Positions 46,370 through 56,190 of a stretch of 64,000 nt of DNA are shown piece by piece. The stretch spans positions 7,750,001 through 7,814,000 of the forward strand of contig NC_071328.1 in assembly GCF_010183535.1 (NCBI RefSeq). Reading direction: 5' to 3'. How positions within the stretch are numbered: the first letter of the stretch is position 1; every line of letters begins with the position of its first letter. A program made the translations under genes and the position numbers. The stretch is from Caenorhabditis remanei. Lineage: Eukaryota; Nematoda; Chromadorea; Rhabditida; Rhabditidae. The notes under the pieces are model-generated. The model made no database searches. It was not told the DNA's origin and saw nothing but the letters and a program-made list of their open reading frames with translations.

Positions 46370-48804
46370 TTACTGCATTCCAAACTTCTTCAGCTTGAAA
46401 CCAGCTGTTTTTGGAATCTCATCTCCAGAAACTTCTAATTGAACAACACGACTATTCATGGATTGAAATGGTTCTGTGCCATTTCGGACGGAAGATCTTC
46501 TCGTTCTTTTTGATGGAGACCCTGAGTGATCAGTTCCATTTTGCTCATTCGTGTCGTCTCTCAATCGAATTCCACTGAACAACAATGGGCAACTATCAGC
46601 ACCATTAAGAAGCTTTTTCTTATTCGCTTTCAACGGGCCATCTTGTGCAGAAACTACGGTACCAGCATCCTGAAAATAATAAATCAAGTACATCCCTTTC
46701 CGAACGCAAGGTATATTGCATTAAATTTTAGCAACAACGTACAATATCCAGAATCGACCAATGTCCATCATATGAAACTGCCATAATCTTCGCGTTATTG
46801 ATCCCCATCAAATAAATCGGTTGACCCGGAATCGATGACTTCGGACTGCTTGGAAGCATCCGGAGTTGATGGGATGAAGCGGATCTTTTAATGAGTCCAT
46901 TGGATAATCCAACTTCATGCATAATCTTCTTAGTATCTTGGTTTGAATCTGATGACGTTACTGTAGAAAGAATGAAAGCAGATGTTGAAGTGAGTGTCAA
47001 ATCGATTGGAAGATCCACTTTCATCAGACGGGAATCTCCGCTTTCCACATTGATAGAGAAGACTTGAGAACGAGTTGTGAGCACAGCGAGATGATCTGCA
47101 CATGGTGATGCACACATTCGAGTAACACTTCCACAATCATCTGCAATTATGGATACTCATGTTGACAGTAAATGTGTAATCATTTTAGAAGTTGATCTAA
47201 TTGCAAGAAAACATCATTACGCTTACTTTGACTGATCAGCACTTTTATCTCTTTGCAATTATCTTCGGTCAAATCGAATTCGGCGATTTCAAAATCATTT
47301 CGAGCGACAAATAATCTATTATTTTTTGTGATGCAGAATGAAGTGGCGATCACATCCAGAGTAGCTGTTTTCAAGACTTTCTTGCTCAATTTACGTGCTG
47401 TTGGTGTAATTTTGTAAATGGTTGTGTCGTGGCATGTTCCGATTACAATGTATTGACCGCATGGAGAGATTGACCTGAAATAGACGTATTGAGAGCCTGA
47501 TAAAAAAACAGATGTGGAAACTTACCAACAAGTAATAATTCTCTTCTTTGGTGTAAAAATTTTGGCGAGATGAATCATTTCATAATGCTGTTGAAGAACA
47601 GTCGATCCTTCAGTTGGTTCATCTTCTCCTTGTTCCTTCCAGAAGACATCAATATAATTCTCTCCAGCACTGGTGATGATGTCCTGAGCGACGATAATAT
47701 TCTTCTGTTGATGGAATAACAACTTTCGGCAACCATTCTTGCATACAAATATATCGAAATCTTCTCCAGCAGCGTAGACTGTATTCTCATAGACATCCAT
47801 TGAACGAATATCTCGAGTGGGTCCATTTCTTCTGTTAGTGATTTCAAAATGACCTCCTGGAGTCTCTTTTAGTTCTGTGATTCTCGGATCAACACCAGCG
47901 ACATTCAAGGTTCCATCATCCATTGTAACCATAGATAGAATATGAGATTGGAGACAGGAAATAGACTGAACTAATGAGCCATCAGTTGGATTCCACAATG
48001 ATACAGTTCCACGAGAATCTCCGCATGCTAGAAGACTTGGCTTAACAAAGAGAACGGACCAGGCAATAGTTGGATCACGACGATTTTGTCGATCAAGTTT
48101 AAGAGTTTGTTGTACTCTTCCATCTCCTGAAAGATCGGTTAAAAATTATTATTCTAACAAGATTTATGATCTTCTTGCATGTATCTCCATTTTATTTGAA
48201 TGTTGAAAATTACCTGCTAGAATGATGCCGTCCACAGATCCGATCGCGACAAGTGATCCATTACTGGAGACATCGAACAGACGGCTCTCGACACCCAGTG
48301 AAATCGATGATGTAATCATTTTCGAGGTGACATCGAAGAAATAAAGAACAGATGAATGGGAAATCATTGCAATACTTGATTTCGAAGCATCATGTTTACA
48401 AACTGCCCAAATCGTCGATGCAGAGATTTGGATTCTTTTGACTCTTCCGTTATTATGTGGATCAATGAAGCATACAGATCCGTTTGCGTGTGCTGTCATT
48501 AATTCTCCATGCTCCACAAATAGCAAATTCTCAATTGATCCATTTTCAGGGCACACAGTGAGTTCAGGGACTGCCAACCAGCTACTCAAGATGTTGTAGA
48601 ATTCAATGTAGTCGTGCGTTTCAGATGATCTGAAATTTTCTGATTTCTATATGAAAACTCATTGAGAACAACCCAGTTCACCTCAACATACCTCGACTTT
48701 CTTACAACAGCTATTTTACCGCTGTTCTCATCGATAGCGATGTGACGAGCGACGCGACTTATCATTCCACATCGAATTTTCTGTTTCTCTAAACAGAGAC
48801 TCAT
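46370..48804 (-). CDS. UTP4/cirhin homologue, WD40 protein of the small-subunit processome
   Basis: Nucleolar WD40 protein of the t-UTP complex, needed for pre-18S rRNA transcription and processing. The N-terminus MSLCLEKQKIRCGMISRVAR leads into blades with IAIDENSGKIAVVRKSR, ENLLFVEHGELMTAHANGSV, LVAIGSVDGIILAGN and CGDSRGTVSLWNPTDGSLVQ. The last resembles human cirhin SADSAGKVQFWDSATGTLVK by recall. A second propeller follows (SISPCGQYIVIGTCHDTTIY). The tail KTAGFKLKKFGMQ matches the typical cirhin end KKKKFG(T). About eight exons run from 48804 to 46370. It lies 333 bases downstream of hmp-2 on the same strand. Confidence 0.85.
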
Positions 48805-49137
48805 CTGGAAAAAAAAACTCCTATTAAAACAAAAATAAACGTTTTCCGCATAAAAGCATCACTGCGAATGTGGTCAATACGCTGAAAATCTGGGATCAAA
48901 GAAAGATAGAACAAGGCGAAGTAACCAAGAAAAAAAACGAGTTATCAACAACAAAAAAAAAGAGAGCCTCGATAAATACATATTTATTAGAAAATGTTTC
49001 AGAATCTCAAAGCCCAAAACCAATAAATGCAAGTACATAATTATCCCAAAAGGTTTGATAAATACATATAAGGGTACATAAAAGATTATTACTTAGTTGT
49101 CTCAGATACAATTTCAGATTATGCAGTTTACAGATTA
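48805..49137 (-). other. hmp-2 to UTP4 spacer
   Basis: 333-base AT-rich spacer, likely the hmp-2 3' UTR and UTP4 leader. No further feature is seen. Confidence 0.5.
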
Positions 49138-51656
49138 TTACAGATCGGTATCATACCAATTATGGTTTGGACGCATTTGGGAGTTATTCAAAGCGACATT
49201 GATGGATTCCGAGTGACCACCATCATTTGTTGGATACATCTCAGCGAACAACTCTCTTTCGAGCCCATCACGCTGCCAATCGTTTCCTCCTCCGCTCATC
49301 TCATATTCGTAAGACTGAAAGAGTATTTTGTCAAAAAAATCAAAATTTTATAGTGCCAATTTTAATTTTTTCGAAAAAATTTTCAAACTTACATTAGACA
49401 TATTCATCATTCCAGCAGCATCTCCTCTTTTCAAGTTATTGAGAACACCATTTGCGTAAGTGACGACTGATTTGTACTGCGATCCACGCGATTCCATGAG
49501 CAAGACAGTGACTCCAGTTGATTCCACAGCTCTTGCTCCATCCGGACGCTTACTTAACTGATACAGAAGTCCAAGAATCTCTCGCTCGAGCACTTCGTCT
49601 TCCATTGAATTCAATTTTGGGTGAGATAAAAGACGATGAAGTAGGTCAAGGAATGGTGGGAATTCTGGGTTTCCCACCTGTCCCATATCATCACAACAGG
49701 CAGCAGCGACAGCTGGATGATTGGCCAATTGATGAAGAGCAGAAACAGACCCTTCAATTACTCCCCACATTGGTACTCCGTCAACAGCGATATCTGGATT
49801 CTCTTCGATTGCTGTAATAGCTCTTCGAAGAATATCCATTGTAAGAGATACCGCAGTATGACCACCTCCAGTTTGCTCTTGAGTCAATTCAATGAGGTTG
49901 GTTTGGAGGAGAGCACAATTTCTGATGACACCCAGAGCTGCCTTGATAACAGGAGTGCGAAGGGTGGCCAATTGATCCAGAATAACTGAAAAATCAACGA
50001 TTTTGTTAACTGATGAGGATGAAATATAAATATTTATTCAGAATACAATGTCTGAATTGAGGTACGCCGCCCTATATTTCCCGACGACATACCTGGGAAA
50101 GCATGACAGATTCTCAATTCACTTTGCGCTTCTTCTGCCAATGAGTGCCTAGCCGTACAATGTCTTAATGCACAAAGAGCTGGTTCAGTCACTTCTTCGA
50201 CATCCGGGAAACGACCGATCGCAGTGACAAGCGCATCAATTCCTCCGTGCGAACATACAGTTTGCTTGTTTCGAGTATTGTTACATGTCAAATTACTCAA
50301 AGTTCCACATGCACAAGCAGTCATTCCATCGTTTGCAGTGCGAATAATTTCCAGAAGTTTGATAATTAGTTGGGTTAGATTCTCCTCATTTGTTGCTGAA
50401 TCCGATAGGTTTCTCATTGCGACTAGGATGGCAGTCTGAGAACGCTCATCTTTAGCAGCACAAAGCTCAGCGTACAGAGCCGGGAGACATCCTAGACTAA
50501 TCAGTGCTGGCTTATTGCTGGGGCACACTGACAATGAACGGATGCATCGAACAACAGTGTAGATCAGTTTCCGGTGTTCCGAATATTCACGAAGAATGGA
50601 AACAAGAATTTGAGGTCCAAGAAGAGACAAAAAGGATATCTTAGATTGAGCATCATCTAGAAAGAAGGTAAGTTAAGGAAAAGTGTGAGAAGGTTCTGGA
50701 ATTACCAATCAACAAGAAATACAACCCATCTGCGACTTGAGCCAGAAGTTTCGGATTCGTCTTGTGAAGATGGGGAGTGAGAGCTTCCACCGCATTTAGA
50801 GCTCTTGCCTGACCTCTAGACTCGGAAACGTGCATCAGAAGATTGCGAAGTGTGGTGACAGCATAATGAACAACACTCTGAAATAAATGTATTAGCGAAC
50901 ATCAATACTGTTTCGTACCTCCAACGAATCATACAGCATCCGAATAATTTCTGCGAGTCCTCCACTTCTAAAGATAAGAAGCGGCCCACCACGTTGCTCA
51001 GACATATGAGAAAGAGCTCCGATAGCGTTACGACGAACGTTCACATTGGAGCTACTGAAAAGTTCGTATGTTTTTTTTGTTATAACTCCCCGAATATCTA
51101 GAAGTTCGTATCAACTATGAGGATGTTCACTCACTTTGAAGCATGCATCAACGCCTCGATGAACGCTCTATGGTCAAATCCAGGTGTATTGAAGAAGTTA
51201 GGATCCTCTCTTGAGAGCATGTAGGCTCGATGAACCGCTCTTGCAACCACAGATTCATCATGATCACACATAAGTTTTACCAAATCTGGAAGTGACATTC
51301 CAGACATATCATTCGATCCCTCATAGGTGAGCAAATCCATAACAGATTTCTTGAGTTGCTGAGTTGGCATATGCATTAATTCGACGATACTTGATGACGA
51401 GTTCGTCGCTTCAGCTGCGGATGTTGGAGGTGTCCAATCGGGAAACATAGCAGCACGAATACGAGAAGTACGAGTCTCGATTTCATGATCTGAAATTTGG
51501 AAGTTTAAAACTCAGATATTATCGAGCAGATTATGTAGTTAGGTAGGTAGATGTGTGATGAACTTTGTATTCTAAGTGGTCTACTGGTGTCAAATTGGAA
51601 ACGAAATACTTACCGGTGTACATAGAATACGAATTGGTTGTTTGATGAAGCATCAT
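49138..51656 (-). CDS. hmp-2: HMP-2 beta-catenin of the cadherin-catenin complex
   Basis: Adhesion-specialised beta-catenin that links cadherin (HMR-1) to alpha-catenin (HMP-1). The start is MMLHQTTNSYSMYTG or the next Met. A more upstream in-frame ATG at 51749 is less likely, because a TTTCAG at 51670 precedes the chosen start. After AAMFPDWTPPTSAAEA and the alpha-catenin-binding helix (MPTQQLKKSVMDLLTYEG), about twelve armadillo repeats follow over the exons to 49390. Blocks include LPDLVKLMCDHDESVVARAV, NVRRNAIGALSHMSEQRGG and GTLSNLTCNNTRNKQTVCSH. The last exon ends NHNWYDTDL, the C-terminal PDZ-ligand type ending of beta-catenins. It is about 680 residues and very close to C. elegans. 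Confidence 0.96.
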
Positions 51657-52053
51657 CGTTGCAGTCACTGAAATAAAGTTGATTGAAAATTGGTTGACTC
51701 GTGAAGCCAAATCAAGTACAAGACGCTGCATCGAAACAGCTCCAAACATTGAAAAAATATCGAATAATGAATGAAAATATTAAACAAAACGATTTATGTT
51801 CACGAGGGAGATTTCATCGATATGGGTGGGGGAGATCTCGTAAAAAAAACAAAATTTGAGAGGATCATGATAATAATGAGAACAAGAACGAGATAAGGAG
51901 AAAGTAACAATGAGAAAAACCGTAGGAAAATTTAATACATTTTTTGAAGAAAGAAGAATGATAATAGATTTGCGTTTTGAGTTTCCATGGAAAACTTTAA
52001 GGTTTTTCTGGTTCTGGTGAAAAAGGGAAATAATAAACCATGGTTTTTTTTAT
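51657..52053 (-). other. ARMC1 to hmp-2 spacer
   Basis: 397 bases, AT-rich, between two same-strand genes. An open stretch at 51749-51657 is in frame with hmp-2 but is broken by an acceptor-like TTTATTTCAG, so it is more likely leader or outron. Confidence 0.45.
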
Positions 52054-53122
52054 TTACCAGAATGAAGTTTTCACAAAAGATGTGATCGAACTAAACCATC
52101 CGCCTTCTTGCCCAGCACCATGATTAGCCATTTCGTTAGTTATCACACAACTTGTCGGATCTACGTGAAGCATTTCATCATCTAGATATTCCGGATAATC
52201 TTTCGGACCTCCTCCTTTCTGAATTTCCGAAGCATACATCTCAAATTTCTCTTCTCCGCCGTCTTCCACTTTTAGTATTTGCGCAGCGTATTCCAGGCCA
52301 GCACTGAATACAACCACAGCAATTTCTTTAGCCTCAATTGTGGGAATTGTTCGGAGAACTGCACGTGGGATTCCGTTATTTTCTGTTATATAGACACTGA
52401 TCACCCCTTTCTTCTTTAGAAGATTTTTCTCCACTTCTCGTTTCTTCTGCTCGTCAAACTCATCCGCATCGAATTCCATCATTATTTGTTTCGATTTTCG
52501 TCCCACGAACTTTCGATGGAGAGTGCCGCCCTTATCAAGCTCTTTCACTGCGTCTGCTAATGGTTCTCTCTCGGCGGCCACTGCTTTTCTTGCTTCTAAT
52601 GAATTTTTGACTGCTCGAATACGACTGGAGATGAGAACGAGATTGTAGTTTACACTCGGATTTGTGATGTTTTCACAAGCTTCTGTTAAAGATGGCAATA
52701 GTTCTGCGGACTTCAGAAGTTGTTCGATGTTCTCAGATTGTTCGGTGAGCAGGACGAGAATCTGAAAGATTGAAACATTTCGATATTACAACAGCTGTAA
52801 TAAAATGTTGTTGAGGAAAAATACTCTGAGTTTTCGCTGAATAATGTATTAAATTCTAACCGTTTCGCTGAATAATGTATTAAATTCTAACCTTTACTGT
52901 GTATCGAATAACGTCTGAACTGTCGTCTTTGAGGAGAGTGGGGAGTGTGTTGAAGAAAGTTTTGTCCTGGAAGTAATTCCGTTTCACAGAAATGTTAAAT
53001 AAAACACTTACTCTTAAAACAATACAGCGATTTTCTGGCTTTTGACACAACTTGTAATACGCACGAATCGTTCTAATTTTGTCCGAATTCGGAGTCGGCG
53101 CAGTATCTTGTGGTTCTGTCAT
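52054..53122 (-). CDS. ARMC1 homologue (armadillo-repeat protein)
   Basis: Homologue of vertebrate ARMC1, a cytosolic/mitochondria-associated armadillo protein tied to mitochondrial distribution. Exon 1 (from 53122, behind TTTTCCAG) starts MTEPQDTAPTPNSDKIRTIR and holds YYKLCQKPENRCIVLRD. Exon 2 has TLPTLLKDDSSDVIRYTVK. The last exon begins ILVLLTEQSENIEQLLKSAE and continues with a ferredoxin-like/HMA-type section: KQIMMEFDADEFDEQKKREV, then GVISVYITENNGIPRAVLRT. It ends with SSITSFVKTSFW. The length of about 290 residues fits the family. There is no signal peptide. The intron after exon 2 carries a 30-base tandem duplication that includes its 5' splice site. Confidence 0.88.
52832..52892 (-). 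repeat. 30-bp tandem duplication at an ARMC1 intron donor
   Basis: Two copies of TTTCGCTGAATAATGTATTA plus AATTCTAACC lie at 52832-52861 and 52863-52892. The copy next to the exon contains the used donor (minus strand GTTAGAATTT), and the second copy repeats that donor sequence 31 bases into the intron. Confidence 0.85.
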
Positions 53123-53249
53123 TCTGGAAAATAGAAAAATTGTCATCAAAACTTATGGATAGACTACGTATTAGCGTTGAACGCCAAAACACTGAATTAA
53201 AATTTGAGCATTATAATGAAACAATCAAATCCTCAGGCAACTCGATGTT

Positions 53250-53500
53250 AGTCTAATTAGACAACCGAAGTCTAATTAGACAGAATAGCAATCTAAATAC
53301 AATCTAGTTAGATTAGCTCCTTTTTAAAGTCTAATTAGACAGTTTTAAAGTCTAAATAGACAGTTTTAAAGTATAATTAGACAGGCAAGTCTAATTAGAT
53401 TGTATGTTAGTTGGATTAGACAAAATTGTAGTCTAATTAGACAAAATGCTAGTCTAATTAGACAAAATGCTAGTCTAATTAGACTGTACGTCAGTCTAAC
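53250..53500. repeat. Array of TCTAATTAGA palindromes
   Basis: Seven perfect copies of the 10-base palindrome TCTAATTAGA, usually as AGTCTAATTAGACA, and several near copies (TCTAAATAGA, TATAATTAGA, TCTAGTTAGA) are packed into 250 bases. The spacing is irregular, 9-30 bases. The core TAATTA is the classic homeodomain recognition sequence. It lies just upstream of the ARMC1 start. Confidence 0.9.
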
Positions 53501-54094
53501 TGGGTCGCGTTAGTCTCTAAATTTACTTGAATTAGATTGATATCGAGTTGTCTGAGTCTTGACATTCCATTTTAAAAAAATCAATAATCGGACAGTTATA
53601 AGAAAATAATTTTTTAACAAAAAATTTAAGTGACTGAAATATACAGAAACTGATGGAAGCAGAAGCTAGATATTGTCACTAATAGTTTGAATTTTAATCA
53701 AGTATTTAAACAGATGTATGGAAAATACAATATTTGAGAACGAGGGCGGGACTCAGTGATGAGGCATCTTGCAATGCGCGCGTGCGGTTTTCGCAAAACT
53801 GCGGCACGGAATGAAGTTTCTTGGATTTCTTCAAAACTGGTGATTCATTGAGAATTTCCGGATGAATCATAAAGTGTTTTAAGAACCTGTAAAAGAGAAC
53901 TTGAAAATTTGATAACATGTATTTTATTTTCCTCAATAATCGCTCTATTGGGTACAAGAGCCAAAATGACAACTAAAGACAAGGAAGAAGATGTTACAGA
54001 TAAAGACATTCAAATAAGAAAGTTTATGAAGACATTATAAAAATAAAAATAAATGTATAGAAGTGTTCATAATGTTCATAGGTTTTTATCCACT
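53501..54094 (-). other. Spacer upstream of ARMC1
   Basis: AT-rich sequence between the palindrome array and the small secreted-peptide gene. An ORF at 53706-53972 is not protein-like. It contains a GC-rich patch (GCAATGCGCGCGTGCGG, about 53771-53790) that weakly resembles the one at 42360-42390. Confidence 0.4.
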
Positions 54095-54548
54095 TCATAG
54101 TGAATCCACGTCACGAGGGATAGGTGCATTTCTGGAAAATCTTACGGTTTGGTGAGCACTCAAATCTCATATCTCACCTTATAATGGTTCCTGCCACTGG
54201 AAACCTGTCAGGATGTTTACCCTGGAAAAATTAATTGGTTTATTCATCAGAATTCATTCGAATTTACCATTTTCTGATTTTTACTGATGTGTTTGATCAA
54301 CTTTTCTGACATCTTATTCATAGCTTCAGGATCATTTTGTAGGTTTTTCATATTTTCTGAAAAAAAAAGAATTCCAGAAATTGTTTTTCTGAACAGTACA
54401 GTTGGAGAAAATCTTACCAAGAATAGAATTGATGTTTTCATCGTCAAAACAATAGCACGCCATGACGAGAAATGAGACAAGGATCAGCAGAGATTTCTGG
54501 AAAGACCAGTAATTTAAAATCTTTTGACATAAATGTTAAACTAACCAT
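54095..54548 (-). CDS. Small secreted protein, unrecognised
   Basis: Five tiny exons (54548-54546, 54496-54418, 54356-54268, 54221-54178, 54131-54095) join in frame into 83 residues. The N-terminus MKSLLILVSFLVMACYCFDD is a strong signal peptide. The mature part is short and charged: MKNLQNDPEAMNKMSEKLIK, then GKHPDRFPVAGTIIRNAPIP. There are no cysteines after the signal peptide and no KR cleavage sites with glycine, so it is not an obvious neuropeptide. The first exon contributes only the ATG before a GTTAGT donor, an unusual arrangement, so the exact start is less certain. No family is recognised. Confidence 0.55.
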
Positions 54549-54830
54549 TCTGAAGTTTAGGCCTTGTGATAGTGTGATTCTAAATAACGGTAGATCTTGT
54601 TTCGAAACTCTCAAGCTGGTCAATGGAAGACGGAGGGGAATCTATTTGTATTAGTATAGGTCAGCACTGTTTACCATCGGACGGAGCAAGAAGAAACTAG
54701 TTATGTTGAAGAAAATAATTTGTTTACTCTTTTTGGAAATCTAAAACAGTATTCTCTGTCAGAATCTCAATTATAGTATGCATCAAATTCTGTTCTCAAT
54801 TTATTCCTCCAACACAAAAAGAATAATAAT

Positions 54831-56190
54831 TCATTCAATAGTTGCGTCAATAGTTGCTCCTTTTTTCGATGAACCCAGCTCTCGTGGTATAACACCAGAG
54901 AATTCTTTCTTCATTGCTTTCTGCAAATTAGTAATCTCCAGAAGAACTTCAGGCGCATTCTTGAATTTTGTCAGACGGATTTTGACATAGTCAATTGCCA
55001 CATAGAGAGCATACAGACAGAAGATTCGATTCTGGAATGCACCGCCACGTTGACTTCGTAATTGGGTGATCAGCTCGGGAATCTGTAAAGTGTGAAATGA
55101 GTTTGTCCCCTACTAAACTTGTTATTTTTACATCTACAGTATTATTCCGAAACATCAGTTCAACAACATAATCTACCATTACAAAGCTCATCGATCGATT
55201 GATTCCTTCTGCTGAATGAATGAGACATTTGCTCTTCGTTACTTTTTCAGCTGGATCCAGTGCTTGAATTCCCTTCAAAATAACTTTTGGACTTGGTGCT
55301 ACATGTCCTTTCGGCCAATGAGAATAATGAAGGATAGTCGTATATCTGGCATTCGAGCATCCTGCAGGCAACACCTCAATTGTGTAGTTTGTAGCCTGAT
55401 ACTTTCCAGACGGAGGTGTCAGTTTCCAACAATGCACAAAGAATTGTCCGTGATTGAAAAATTTGCCTTGTTCAGTTGGGAAATACACTGGAAGTTGTTC
55501 GTCCGGCGAGAAAATTGCAAAGATGACGTCGATTTCTTGGTAGAATACCATCCTCCAGAAATCTAAAAAAAATTCTTAAAAGATGAAGAGTTATTTGATT
55601 CATTATACATGCCTTCATAGTATTTTTCCATCGGATGTTGGGCTACAACCCATTTTCGATCACACGGTTGACATGTTATATTCGTGGCATTAACGTAGTT
55701 GTTATCAGATTCAGCTTCACATTTTAAACGAACTCTCGAATGATCGTACAACGGAAAATCTGGATTTCGATTCTTCTCACGATTTGCTTGAAATGCGTAC
55801 GTTTTGTGGTTCTCCGGGGGATTTCGTTCGAATGTTGCAGCTTTGAAAAAGCCGAGTAAACCCGATTGTTTCTGAGAATAGAGTCTGAAAATACATGAAA
55901 TTCTGAAGAAGAGAACTTACCGATTGTGTCTGTACCATCCATCCAATTGTATTCTTCACTGCTCCTCTCGCCTTATCAAACGTTTCATCTTTCATACTAG
56001 TATTCTTCGATTCACTACTTCCAGTCGAAGTCGTTTCTTTTTTCTTTCCACTGCTGCCTTCTTCAACTTGATTCATTCTCGAAATCTTGTTCACTGTGTT
56101 TTTCTTTTTTCTGGAAAGAATGAACTATTTGTGTCCAGAAACCCCAACTCACTTGTCTTTACTCTCTTTACTTCCGGAAGAGACCGACAT
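54831..56190 (-). CDS. Nematode-type protein tyrosine phosphatase domain, probably catalytically dead
   Basis: Five exons (56190-56153, 56110-55921, 55871-55613, 55562-55132, 55082-54831) give 389 residues. A low-complexity Lys/Ser-rich N-terminus (about 1-76) is followed by the classical PTP fold: the DNNYVNATNI segment (position of the Tyr/substrate loop), DFWRMVFYQEIDVIFAIF, HYSHWPKG in place of WPD, LIHSAEGINRS in place of HCSAGxGRS/T, and LRSQRGGAFQNRIFCLYALY (Q-loop region). The catalytic Cys is Ser (residue about 279) and the general-acid Asp is Lys (about 247). The Arg of the signature is kept. It resembles the nematode-expanded, often sperm-expressed PTP group. It is best viewed as a pseudophosphatase. 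One intron appears to use a GC donor. Confidence 0.85.
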
